5,200 bases of DNA from Gammaproteobacteria bacterium (GTDB lineage Bacteria; Pseudomonadota; Gammaproteobacteria; SZUA-229): assembly GCA_024278435.1 (NCBI GenBank), contig JAJRTD010000291.1, forward strand, positions 1-5,200, given 5' to 3'. Position 1 is the first letter of the stretch. Every line of letters begins with the position of its first letter. Under the pieces are notes generated by a model, which saw nothing but the letters and a program-made list of their open reading frames with translations, had not been told where the DNA came from and searched no databases. Both the position numbers and the translations under genes were made by a program. This document shows positions 1 to 5,194 of the stretch, piece after piece.

Positions 1-183
1 ACCATCGCTGTCAACCTTGCTGGTATTCCCGCCATGTCCATTCCCGTCGGGTTTGTCAACGATATGCCCGTTGGTCTGCAGATCATGGGCAACTATTTTG
101 AAGAAGCCCGCTTGCTCAATGTGGCGCACCAGTACCAGCAACAGACTGACTGGCATACCCGTCTGCCTGAGGAGTTTAAATAA
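1..183 (+). CDS. gatA: Glutamyl-tRNA(Gln)/aspartyl-tRNA(Asn) amidotransferase subunit A, C-terminal end (partial)
   Basis: The window opens inside this gene; frame 1 gives 60 residues before the TAA at 181-183. The peptide contains [15 protein letters not shown] followed by [14 protein letters not shown] and ends [16 protein letters not shown], which is the typical C-terminus of GatA amidases. GatA releases ammonia from glutamine and passes it to GatB, which amidates misacylated Glu-tRNA(Gln) or Asp-tRNA(Asn). The catalytic Ser-Ser-Lys triad lies upstream of the window and cannot be checked. The stop codon overlaps the gatB start by one base (TAATG), so the two subunits are almost certainly translationally coupled. 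The third subunit, GatC, is not visible and is probably further upstream. An allophanate or other amidase is unlikely given the gatB neighbour. Confidence 0.95.
   Translation, partial: TIAVNLAGIPAMSIPVGFVNDMPVGLQIMGNYFEEARLLNVAHQYQQQTDWHTRLPEEFK
169..174 (+). promoter_or_regulatory. Ribosome binding site of gatB inside the end of gatA
   Basis: GAGGAG sits 8 bases before the ATG at 183, a good match to the anti-Shine-Dalgarno sequence at normal spacing. It lies within the last gatA codons. This fixes the gatB start at 183 and fits coupled translation from the gatA message. Confidence 0.8.
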
Positions 184-1628
184 TGACTGCTGAATTCGGA
201 AACTGGGAAGTCGTTATCGGCCTGGAAATCCATGCCCAGCTGGCCACCAAATCAAAAATCTTTTCCGGCGCCAGCACCGCCTACGGTGCCGAACCGAATA
301 CCCAGACCAGCGTGGTGGATATCGCGCTGCCGGGTGTACTGCCGGTATTAAACAAGGAAGCCGTGCACATGGCGGTGAAGTTCGGTATGGCGATTGATGC
401 CGAGGTGCCTGATCGCAGTGTGTTCGCACGTAAAAACTATTTTTACCCGGACCTGCCCAAGGGCTACCAGATCTCGCAGTTTGACCTGCCTATCGTCGGT
501 CCCGGTTACATCAATATCGAACTGGAAAACGGTGACACCAAGCGCATCGGTGTGACCCGAGCCCATCTTGAAGAGGATGCCGGTAAGTCATTGCACGAAG
601 ATTATGCCGGCATGACCGGTATCGATCTCAACCGCGCCGGCACCCCGCTGCTGGAAATCGTTTCCGAGCCGGATATGCGCAATGCCAAAGAGGCTGTCGC
701 CTATATGCGAAAAATCCATTCACTGGTGCAGTACATCGGCATCTGTGACGGCAATATGCAGGAAGGTTCGTTCCGCTGTGATGCCAATGTATCGGTACGC
801 CCCAAAGGCCAGCAGGAATTCGGTACCCGTGCCGAGATAAAGAACATCAATTCGTTCCGTTTTGTCGAGCGTGCCATCAATATCGAGGTGGAGCGGCAGA
901 TTGACTTGATCGAAGACGGCGGTGAAGTGGTACAGGAAACCCGTCTCTATGATTCGGTGAAAAACGAAACCCGTTCCATGCGCAGCAAGGAGGAAGCCAA
1001 CGATTACCGTTACTTCCCGGACCCGGATCTGCTGCCGGTGATTATCAGCGAACAATACCGCCAGCAGGTGCGCGGCGAACTGCCGGAACTGCCGGAGCAG
1101 AAACAGCAGCGTTACATGGATGAGCTGGGCCTGTCGGCCTATGATGCCGGTGTTATTACCGCATCGCTGACCCTGTCACATTATTATGAAACCGTGGTTG
1201 AGATAACCGGTGATGCCAAGCTGTCGGCCAACTGGATTACCGGTGAACTGTCGGCCCGCATTAACCGCGAAGAAATTGAACTGGCCAATGCGCCGGTCGC
1301 TGCCGATGCCTTTGCCGTGTTGCTGCAACGCATCAAGGACAATACCATTTCCGGAAAAATCGCCAAGGACGTGCTTGATGCCATGTGGCAGGGTGAAGGC
1401 AGCGCCGATGAAATCATCGAGAGCAAGGGCCTGAAACAGATCACCGACATCGGCGCAATCGAAGCCTTTGTTGATGAAGTGATTGCCAACAACCCGGCGC
1501 AGTTTGAAGAACTGAAGGGCGGCAAGGATAAAATGATGGGCTTCTTCGTCGGCCAGGTCATGAAAATGTCCAAAGGCAAGGCCAACCCGGCGCAGGTGAA
1601 TGAGCTTATTCGCCAGAAGATGAAATGA
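183..1628 (+). CDS. gatB: Aspartyl/glutamyl-tRNA amidotransferase subunit B
   Basis: This 481-residue protein is of full family length. GatB binds misacylated tRNA, phosphorylates the Glu or Asp side chain with ATP and uses ammonia channelled from GatA to form Gln-tRNA(Gln) or Asn-tRNA(Asn) in the cytoplasm. The N-terminal cradle domain shows [10 protein letters not shown] (11-20; Glu15 and His17 match the metal-binding positions of S. aureus GatB), [14 protein letters not shown] (86-99), LEEDAGKS (129-136) and the GatB signature from Asp148 to Pro163 ([16 protein letters not shown]). [18 protein letters not shown] (190-207), [14 protein letters not shown] (214-227), QETRLYD (251-257) and the [19 protein letters not shown] block (267-285) complete it. 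The C-terminal helical YqeY-like tail runs from about residue 330 to the end, with [12 protein letters not shown] (391-402) and [17 protein letters not shown] see no frameshift or missing motif. The start is set by the TAATG overlap and the GAGGAG site. Which tRNA is the natural substrate cannot be told from this window. Confidence 0.98.
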   Translation: MTAEFGNWEVVIGLEIHAQLATKSKIFSGASTAYGAEPNTQTSVVDIALPGVLPVLNKEAVHMAVKFGMAIDAEVPDRSVFARKNYFYPDLPKGYQISQFDLPIVGPGYINIELENGDTKRIGVTRAHLEEDAGKSLHEDYAGMTGIDLNRAGTPLLEIVSEPDMRNAKEAVAYMRKIHSLVQYIGICDGNMQEGSFRCDANVSVRPKGQQEFGTRAEIKNINSFRFVERAINIEVERQIDLIEDGGEVVQETRLYDSVKNETRSMRSKEEANDYRYFPDPDLLPVIISEQYRQQVRGELPELPEQKQQRYMDELGLSAYDAGVITASLTLSHYYETVVEITGDAKLSANWITGELSARINREEIELANAPVAADAFAVLLQRIKDNTISGKIAKDVLDAMWQGEGSADEIIESKGLKQITDIGAIEAFVDEVIANNPAQFEELKGGKDKMMGFFVGQVMKMSKGKANPAQVNELIRQKMK

Positions 1629-1642
1629 AAAAGCTAACTATC

Positions 1643-1735
1643 TTCCGCAAATGAACGTGAATAAACGCAAATATTTTTATGTGTTTTTATAATATAAACG
1701 GTTTTATTCGCGTTCATTTGCGTTCATTCGCGGAA
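1643..1735. repeat. Large imperfect palindrome of GCGTTCATTY units (REP/MITE-like) between gatB and cyaY
   Basis: The arms are 1643-1673 and 1705-1735, 31 bases each, around a 31-base AT-rich loop. Aligned without gaps, 26 of 31 positions pair; all five differences are transitions, and two of them would still pair as G-U in the + transcript. Each arm is itself periodic: the right arm reads GCGTTCATTT then GCGTTCATTC then GCGG, a unit of about 10 bases. The element starts 15 bases after the gatB stop. Similar GTTCATTCGCG sequences are familiar from intergenic regions of many bacteria (recollection, not searched). It could end or protect the gatB transcript. No U-tract follows the stem, so it is not a classic intrinsic terminator. 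Confidence 0.8.
1688..1693 (+). promoter_or_regulatory. Possible -10 box for cyaY in the palindrome loop
   Basis: A perfect TATAAT lies in the AT-rich loop of the palindrome, 68 bases before the cyaY ATG. No TTGACA-like -35 box is found 16-18 bases upstream and there is no extended TGn. In such AT-rich sequence the hexamer may be chance. Confidence 0.2.
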
Positions 1736-1761
1736 AAATAAAGTTTTAGGGTTTGAAAAAA

Positions 1762-2091
1762 ATGAACGAATCAGAATTTCAGGAAATTGCCGACCAGACC
1801 ATCGAAGACATCCAGGATGCCATCGATAACAGTGGTGCGGACATCGACTACGATGAGATTGGTGGTGTGCTGACCCTGGAGTTTGAAAACGGCAGCAAGA
1901 TCATCTTCAGCAAGCAGGGCGCAATGAACCAGTTGTGGATGGCGGCGAAGTCCGGCGGTTATCATTTTGACTATAACGAAGGCGACCGACAGTGGTTTTG
2001 TGACAGTGGTGAAAATGAAGAGTTGTATAAAATGCTGTCGCGCCTGGCCAGTGAACAGGCCGGTGAAGAAGTCAGTATTTCCGCGCCATAG
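1762..2091 (+). CDS. cyaY: CyaY, bacterial frataxin homologue (iron-sulfur cluster assembly regulator)
   Basis: The product is 109 residues (E. coli CyaY has 106). CyaY binds iron and the cysteine desulfurase IscS in the cytoplasm and modulates Fe-S cluster assembly. The opening MNESEFQEIADQTIEDIQDA is the acidic helix 1; its Glu and Asp residues (5, 8, 11, 15, 16, 19, 22) and the acidic stretch 27-32 form the iron/IscS-binding ridge of the family. The beta-sheet core follows: GGVLTLEFENGSKIIFSKQ (34-52), QLWMA (57-61), GGYHFDY (65-71) and WFCD (78-81), then the closing helix to 109. I chose ATG 1762 over an in-frame TTG at 1753 because it gives the canonical N-terminus and because the only purine-rich site, AGGG at 1747-1750, is 11 bases from the ATG but only 2 from the TTG. 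It lies 133 bases after gatB on the same strand, so it may be read through from gatB or have its own promoter in the gap. No isc genes are nearby. Confidence 0.95.
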   Translation: MNESEFQEIADQTIEDIQDAIDNSGADIDYDEIGGVLTLEFENGSKIIFSKQGAMNQLWMAAKSGGYHFDYNEGDRQWFCDSGENEELYKMLSRLASEQAGEEVSISAP

Positions 2092-2178
2092 GATGCATCT
2101 ATCCGGCTGATATCTGTCCACCCGGTACGGGCTAAAAAGTTTATCTATTCAATAATTTGTCGTGTTTTCGGGCAAATG

Positions 2179-2206
2179 CTGCCAGCAATACTACACTGAC
2201 TATATT
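2179..2206 (+). promoter_or_regulatory. Possible sigma70-type promoter before the exported protein gene
   Basis: CTGCCA (4 of 6 matches to TTGACA) at 2179-2184 and TATATT (5 of 6 to TATAAT) at 2201-2206 are separated by 16 bases, and the downstream ATG is at 2230. The match is modest and rests on inspection only. Confidence 0.25.
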
Positions 2207-2229
2207 CCCTCTTCCGTGTATCAAGTTCA

Positions 2230-3486
2230 ATGAAAAATGTGCATAATTATCGAATGTTAAAAGCACCGGTAAAAAGTATAATTTTTGTTGTGCTGCTGAC
2301 CTTGTCCAGCAGTACATTGCTGCGTGCCGAAGTTAAGATTTACCAGTACGATGGCAAGCTGCCGTTTGTGCAGATGATGCTGAACATGATGGTAGCCATG
2401 GGTGTTCTGGACCGGCTTCCTGCCTATGGCTATGGTGTATCGCCTTATGGTTACGGCTCGTCTTATCCTGGTCTTTCACCGTGGTCATCTCCCCTGTCGG
2501 CATACAGTAATCCCTACCAGCGTGCACTGGCCATGCGCGGCTTTTCTCCGGACTCCTATTCACCTTATTCCGGCATCGGCAACCTGTATTCAGGCCGTGG
2601 CCTCAATCCTTTTATACGCTCGCCGTGGATGCAGTCACCCTGGTCACAGGGACCGGCAGGTAATTCTCTGTGGGGGAATCCAGGCTGGGGCGTGTTGCCA
2701 CTGGACAGTTACCCCGGCAGCTATGCTGTGAACAATACACCATGGCTGGCGCCTCAGCAGCCTGTATCCGAACTGGATGGCTGGGTTAATGAACCATGGG
2801 AGACTTCAACGTGGAACCCTGACGCTGAAAACGCAGAACCGGCGGCAGCTGGTCAGGCCTCGCAGTCAGCGCCACCAGTGGTGCAGAATTTTAATTTCAA
2901 CGTACCCGATACGGCTTCCGACAACAAGGGGCAGCAAAACAGTACGCAGCGGCAGGGTGGTAATAGCGGCCCCGGTGCCAGCACTAATTCGCACAATCGT
3001 GGCAACAGTCAGTACAGTCGCTCACCACTGGCAAAACTGGCAACACCACCGCAACAGCGGCAGGATGTACGCCGCCCGAACCGACCGCCGGTACAGGCAG
3101 TGAAACGTTCACCATTAAGCAAGCAGAGCCGGAAAAAATATGTAGAAAAACCCTGCATTACCGATTTTTGCGGTTTGAAAAAACCGAATATAAATGGTTT
3201 ATGGGTAACCCAGACCGGAGAAATGCTGGGCATAAAAGACAACCGGTTTTTATGGAGTGACGGTGAGTCGCGTTATTTAAGCGGTCGCATAAAGCTAAAG
3301 AGCGATGTGCTGATTGCCAATGTTGAAGGCAGTGATCAGTTGATGCAATTTAAATACAGGCTTTCCGGCAACCGACTGCTAACCATGCAGCCGGACGGCC
3401 TGGTTCGTGAATTTGTGCGCATGCCGGTTAACCAGCCAGTGGTTCAGTATAACGAGCCGTATGCTGTTCCATACCAGGGTTACTGA
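2230..3486 (+). CDS. Exported low-complexity protein with C-terminal beta-rich (lipocalin-like?) domain, function unknown
   Basis: I do not recognise a named gene. The 418-residue product begins with a Sec-type signal: basic residues to Lys15, a hydrophobic core at about 17-31 and a likely cut after LRA (31-33). A Met-rich amphipathic segment (43-62) follows. Residues 64-200 are low complexity, rich in Tyr, Gly, Ser and Pro, with nine Trp (85, 133, 138, 148, 153, 172, 185, 190, 195), five of them in S/T/E-P-W triplets. Residues 200-262 are Ala/Gln/Asn/Ser-rich, including VQNFNFNVPD (218-227), and 264-307 form a basic Pro/Arg/Lys/Gln linker. The end looks folded: a Cys pair (309, 314), then about 80 residues alternating hydrophobic and polar, with GLWVTQTGEMLGI (323-335), FLWSDG (340-345), SGRIKL (351-356), FKYRLSGNRLL (374-384) and PDGLVREFVRMP (388-399). 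The pattern (Gly-x-Trp, short strands, terminal F-x-R) resembles small lipocalin-like barrels; that is inference. I see no enzyme motif. No clear ribosome site precedes ATG 2230; Met9 is an alternative start. It stands alone, convergent with the next gene. A cell-envelope role is likely. Confidence 0.85.
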   Translation: MKNVHNYRMLKAPVKSIIFVVLLTLSSSTLLRAEVKIYQYDGKLPFVQMMLNMMVAMGVLDRLPAYGYGVSPYGYGSSYPGLSPWSSPLSAYSNPYQRALAMRGFSPDSYSPYSGIGNLYSGRGLNPFIRSPWMQSPWSQGPAGNSLWGNPGWGVLPLDSYPGSYAVNNTPWLAPQQPVSELDGWVNEPWETSTWNPDAENAEPAAAGQASQSAPPVVQNFNFNVPDTASDNKGQQNSTQRQGGNSGPGASTNSHNRGNSQYSRSPLAKLATPPQQRQDVRRPNRPPVQAVKRSPLSKQSRKKYVEKPCITDFCGLKKPNINGLWVTQTGEMLGIKDNRFLWSDGESRYLSGRIKLKSDVLIANVEGSDQLMQFKYRLSGNRLLTMQPDGLVREFVRMPVNQPVVQYNEPYAVPYQGY

Positions 3487-3497
3487 TAGAAAAACTG

Positions 3498-3580
3498 TTT
3501 ACCACAGAGAAAGCTTTTGTTATTGTTTACTGCACCGTAGGTGCAGTAAACAAATTAAAACTCTGTGCCTCTGTGGTGAA
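3498..3580. repeat. Nested inverted repeat with CACAGAG outer arms in the convergent gap
   Basis: ACCACAGAG at 3501-3509 is the exact reverse complement of CTCTGTGGT at 3569-3577. Extending to 3498-3509 and 3569-3580 gives 11 of 12 pairs. A second CTCTGTG lies at 3561-3567, giving the CTCTGTGCCTCTGTGGT pattern that I recall as a common bacterial intergenic repeat (not searched). An AAAGCTTTT copy adjoins each arm (3510-3518 and 3581-3589). The inner hairpin at 3523-3553 is listed separately. The element lies between the exported protein gene and the JAMM gene, which converge. Confidence 0.75.
3523..3553. terminator. Perfect 14-bp hairpin, possible bidirectional transcription stop
   Basis: TTGTTTACTGCACC (3523-3536) and GGTGCAGTAAACAA (3540-3553) pair perfectly around a 3-base GTA loop. 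Its position between convergent genes suits a two-way transcription barrier. However, neither strand has a U-tract right after the stem, so intrinsic termination is unproven. It may instead be the core of a mobile palindromic repeat or an mRNA 3'-end stabiliser. Confidence 0.4.
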
Positions 3581-3611
3581 AAAGCTTTTCCATGAATGTT
3601 TTAGAAAACGA

Positions 3612-4037
3612 TCAATCTTCTTCATCTTCCAGAATTAAATCCACTTCCTGCATGGCGTCATCCTGCTGCACAAAGCTGCGCATTTCCAGTACACCTTTGG
3701 TGTTCAGTGAAGTAATAATATAGAAAACATTGTCGTAACTGTTTTCCTTTATATCCAGCGCCGAGGGTTGCGCGTTTGCTGTCGGGTGTGAGTGGACGAT
3801 GGCGTACAGTTGCTGGCCTTTGTCACGCATCTGTTTCATGGCTTCAATCTGCTCGGGCGCATCCATTAAGAACCGGTGATCGGGATCTTCTGCCACATTG
3901 CTGATCGGGTAATAATCTTTTCTGTTGTCCGCGCTATTGCCAATCAAACCGCAAACTTCGATGTCCGGGTTTTGCTGCGCGTGGGTGAGGATTTTATTGA
4001 CCAGTGGGCGCGGTAGATACAGGGTTTGTGTTTGCAT
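3612..4037 (-). CDS. JAMM/MPN-domain zinc metallopeptidase (M67 family, Mec-like)
   Basis: The product is 141 residues, essentially a single MPN/JAB domain. The complete JAMM zinc motif is visible: Glu27 in EVCGLIG, then His82-Ser-His84-Pro, seven residues, Ser92, and Asp95 two residues further on (HSHPTANAQPSALD). Members of this family cleave isopeptide or peptide bonds next to the C-terminal Gly-Gly of ubiquitin-like proteins. The bacterial prototype Mec of Mycobacterium releases cysteine from the CysO-cysteine adduct; others trim or recycle ThiS/MoaD-like carriers. The C-terminus is acidic (LILEDEED). The ATG at 4035-4037 was chosen because MQTQTLYLPRPLVNKIL is the natural domain start. 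The frame stays open upstream to a TTG at 4199 only by reading through AT-rich sequence and the heptamer array, which gives an implausible repeat peptide. No Shine-Dalgarno sequence precedes the ATG; the leader is A/T-rich, with a TACAAT at 4064-4069 (minus strand) but no good -35 box. It probably shares a transcript with moeB 176 bases upstream. Natural substrate unknown. Confidence 0.9.
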   Translation of the reverse strand: MQTQTLYLPRPLVNKILTHAQQNPDIEVCGLIGNSADNRKDYYPISNVAEDPDHRFLMDAPEQIEAMKQMRDKGQQLYAIVHSHPTANAQPSALDIKENSYDNVFYIITSLNTKGVLEMRSFVQQDDAMQEVDLILEDEED

Positions 4038-4142
4038 GGTTTTAAATTTTAATAAATAAGTTAATTGTAAAGTAAAGTTAAGTAGGCAGTTATCGTTAAA
4101 AACGAAAAACAGTGGAGCGACTAACGGTAGTTTTTTAAAATT

Positions 4143-4215
4143 ACTGCCAACTGCCAACTGCCAACTGCCAACTGCCAACTGCCAACTGCCAACTGCCAAC
4201 TGCCAACTGCCAACT
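4143..4215. repeat. Perfect heptanucleotide tandem array, 10.4 copies of ACTGCCA
   Basis: Ten identical ACTGCCA units run from 4143 to 4212, followed by a partial ACT (4213-4215). There is no mismatch. On the minus strand the unit reads TTGGCAG. The last two bases overlap the moeB stop codon (TAG, 4214-4216), and the array ends 105 bases before the JAMM start. Because 7 is not a multiple of 3, each strand reads the same cyclic heptapeptide in all three frames with no stop: L-A-V-G-S-W-Q on minus and T-A-N-C-Q-L-P on plus. The array therefore creates spurious open frames. Perfect identity implies recent expansion or ongoing slippage. It resembles the short heptameric tandem repeats described in cyanobacteria, though the organism here is unlikely to be one. 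Confidence 0.98.
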
Positions 4216-4238
4216 ATTCTTTACATACCTGGCAGTTG
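4204..4238 (-). repeat. Inverted repeat joining the end of moeB to the heptamer array
   Basis: CAACTGCCA (4204-4212), in the array, is the exact reverse complement of TGGCAGTTG (4230-4238) inside the last moeB codons, with 17 bases between. In the moeB message this could form a 9-bp stem spanning the stop codon. Since the array holds many copies of the same sequence, the coding segment could pair with any of them. No U-tract follows. Confidence 0.6.
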
Positions 4239-4966
4239 CTGTCCCTGCTCAATTTCATGGTTCGCCATTGCATGGTGAGCGCATCAAATATCAACAGCCG
4301 GTTGCGCAGCGGGTCGCCCAGGGCACATATCAGCTTGATGGCTTCCAGTGCCTGCATGCTGCCGATTATACCAACCACCGGTGCCAGTATGCCGTTGTCG
4401 CTGCAGTTGGTGTTTTCCTCCCCGTTCTCGGAATACAGGCAGGCGTAACAGGCGCTGTCCTGCCGGCGCAAATCAAAGACACTGATATGGCCTTCGTACT
4501 GAATGGCGGCGGCCGTTACCAGCGGAACCTTCTGTGTTACGCAGGCCCTGTTGATCTGAAAGCGGCTGCTGAAATTGTCCGTGCCATCGATGACGCAGTC
4601 GGCGCCATGAAACAGATCGTTTAATTCATCCGGTGTCAGCTGTTTGTTGATGCAGTTTATGCCGGTTTCGGGATTAATTGAAAGCAGGGTGCTCTTTGCG
4701 GAACTGACCTTGCTCTGGCCGATGCTGGCGGTGTTGTGAATGATCTGGCGTTGCAGGTTGCTGTTATCAACGTTATCGAAATCGACCAGGGTGAGCTGGC
4801 CGACACCGGCGGCCGCCAGGTACATGGCCGCCGGGCTGCCCAGTCCGCCGAGGCCCATGATAACAACGTGTGCCGCCTGCAGTTTCTGCTGACCTTCAAT
4901 GCCGAAATGCGGCAGCATGATCTGTCGGCTGTAGTGTAGTAACTGCTCGTCGTTGAAGTCGGTCAT
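4214..4966 (-). CDS. moeB: MoeB/ThiF/HesA-family E1-like adenylyltransferase, probably molybdopterin-synthase adenylyltransferase
   Basis: The 250-residue protein matches E. coli MoeB in length (249) and layout. MoeB activates the C-terminal Gly-Gly of the carrier MoaD as an acyl-adenylate, so that sulfur can be loaded for molybdopterin synthesis; ThiF does the same to ThiS. Visible elements are Arg14, the nucleotide-binding GLGGLGS (38-44), LVDFDNVDNSNLQRQ (60-74, with Arg73), Lys86, DGTDNF with Asp130, and two zinc-binding pairs, Cys173/Cys176 and Cys245/Cys248. Arg14, Arg73, Lys86 and Asp130 fall at the residue numbers known in E. coli MoeB. Cys188 in NCSDNGILAP is the conserved E1-type cysteine. 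There is no rhodanese extension, so it is not of the MoeZ/Uba4 kind. ATG 4966 gives the family N-terminus. No Shine-Dalgarno sequence is present; the start is preceded by a TTAAAAC heptamer repeat. The downstream JAMM gene suggests the carrier could also be a CysO- or ThiS-like protein. MoeB is the best name, but specificity is not proven. Confidence 0.9.
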   Translation of the reverse strand: MTDFNDEQLLHYSRQIMLPHFGIEGQQKLQAAHVVIMGLGGLGSPAAMYLAAAGVGQLTLVDFDNVDNSNLQRQIIHNTASIGQSKVSSAKSTLLSINPETGINCINKQLTPDELNDLFHGADCVIDGTDNFSSRFQINRACVTQKVPLVTAAAIQYEGHISVFDLRRQDSACYACLYSENGEENTNCSDNGILAPVVGIIGSMQALEAIKLICALGDPLRNRLLIFDALTMQWRTMKLSRDSNCQVCKE

Positions 4967-4968
4967 GT

Positions 4969-4989
4969 GTTTTAAGTTTTAGGTTTTAA
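4969..4989 (-). repeat. Three tandem heptamers (YTAAAAC) directly before the moeB start codon
   Basis: On the minus strand the leader of moeB reads TTAAAAC, CTAAAAC, TTAAAAC (4989 down to 4969), then AC and the ATG at 4966. It takes the place where a ribosome binding site would be. It is a second heptanucleotide periodicity flanking moeB, different in sequence from the ACTGCCA array. Confidence 0.7.
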
Positions 4990-5017
4990 TTTCACTGCTG
5001 TCCCGTTAACTTTTCAC

Positions 5018-5091
5018 TGTCATCTTGACTGCAGCGGTAGCGGAACGGAAAGATCTTGAGCCCCTGAGATATGGCGACCAGGATCCTTCGG
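5018..5091. repeat. Degenerate dispersed intergenic repeat (GTCATCTTGA...GATCTTGAG type)
   Basis: The sequence from 5018 begins TGTCATCTTGACTGCAGCG and continues through GGAAAGATCTTGAGCCCCTG to AGGATCCTTCGG. I recall very similar GTCATYYTGA...GCGAAAGATCTTGAG...GGATCCTTCG sequences as dispersed palindromic repeats in many bacterial genomes (not searched). An imperfect inverted repeat supports this: 5046-5058 and 5079-5091 pair at 10 of 13 positions around AGATCT and GGATCC cores. It looks decayed. Confidence 0.5.
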
Positions 5092-5101
5092 TAATTTCTC
5101 C

Positions 5102-5194
5102 ATGCATTACTCTACTACCGTACATCCTGTACAATCATATATTGCTGGATATCATGCTGAAATAGAAGTAGTTAATGGGACAGAAGTGTTTTAA
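5102..5194 (+). other. Possible 30-codon gene remnant (uncertain)
   Basis: An ATG at 5102 opens 30 codons ending with TAA at 5192-5194. The peptide reads MHYSTTVHPV..., then GYHAEIEVVNGTEVF. The alternation V-x-x-V...GY-x-x-x-I-x-V-x-N-G-T-x-x-F is reminiscent of the start of DUF2442-type small proteins, which are usually 70-100 residues long, so this would be a truncated end. No ribosome site precedes it, and the stop falls inside the 15-bp direct repeat. A chance frame is quite possible. Confidence 0.2.
5120..5132. repeat. Small perfect palindrome GTACA-TCC-TGTAC
   Basis: GTACA (5120-5124) and TGTAC (5128-5132) pair perfectly around TCC. I recall GTACATCCTGTAC as a frequent motif of dispersed bacterial repeats; it could equally be a small operator upstream of moeB. 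The stem is too short to decide. Confidence 0.4.

Noticed and set aside
720..1585. Minus-strand open frames opposite gatB
   Set aside because: They are antisense shadows of a strongly conserved gene and show no family motifs.
1741..1750. AAGTTTTAGG shared with 4974-4983 as a dispersed repeat
   Set aside because: A single 10-base match between two AT-rich sites is expected by chance in a window this size, and the flanks do not match.
2121..2131. CCCG-GTA-CGGG hairpin as a cyaY terminator
   Set aside because: The stem is only 4 bp and is followed by CTAAAAAG rather than a U-tract.
2402..3103. Overlapping + strand frames of about 110 codons inside the exported protein gene
   Set aside because: They are out-of-frame readings of low-complexity DNA with no signal, motif or ribosome site, while the 418-codon frame has a clear signal peptide and folded-looking tail.
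4038..4199. N-terminal extension of the JAMM protein to 195 residues from a TTG at 4199
   Set aside because: The extra 54 residues come from the heptamer array and AT-rich spacer, have no family counterpart and lack a ribosome site; ATG 4037 gives the natural domain start.
4143..4215. CRISPR-like array
   Set aside because: The unit is a 7-base tandem repeat with no spacers; it is a microsatellite-type array, not CRISPR.
3612..4966. Anti-phage CBASS-type Cap2/Cap3 or Bil-like ubiquitination system
   Set aside because: The E1 is a plain MoeB-length enzyme without an E2-like domain, and no cyclase, effector or ubiquitin-like gene is present; a sulfur-carrier role is the simpler reading.
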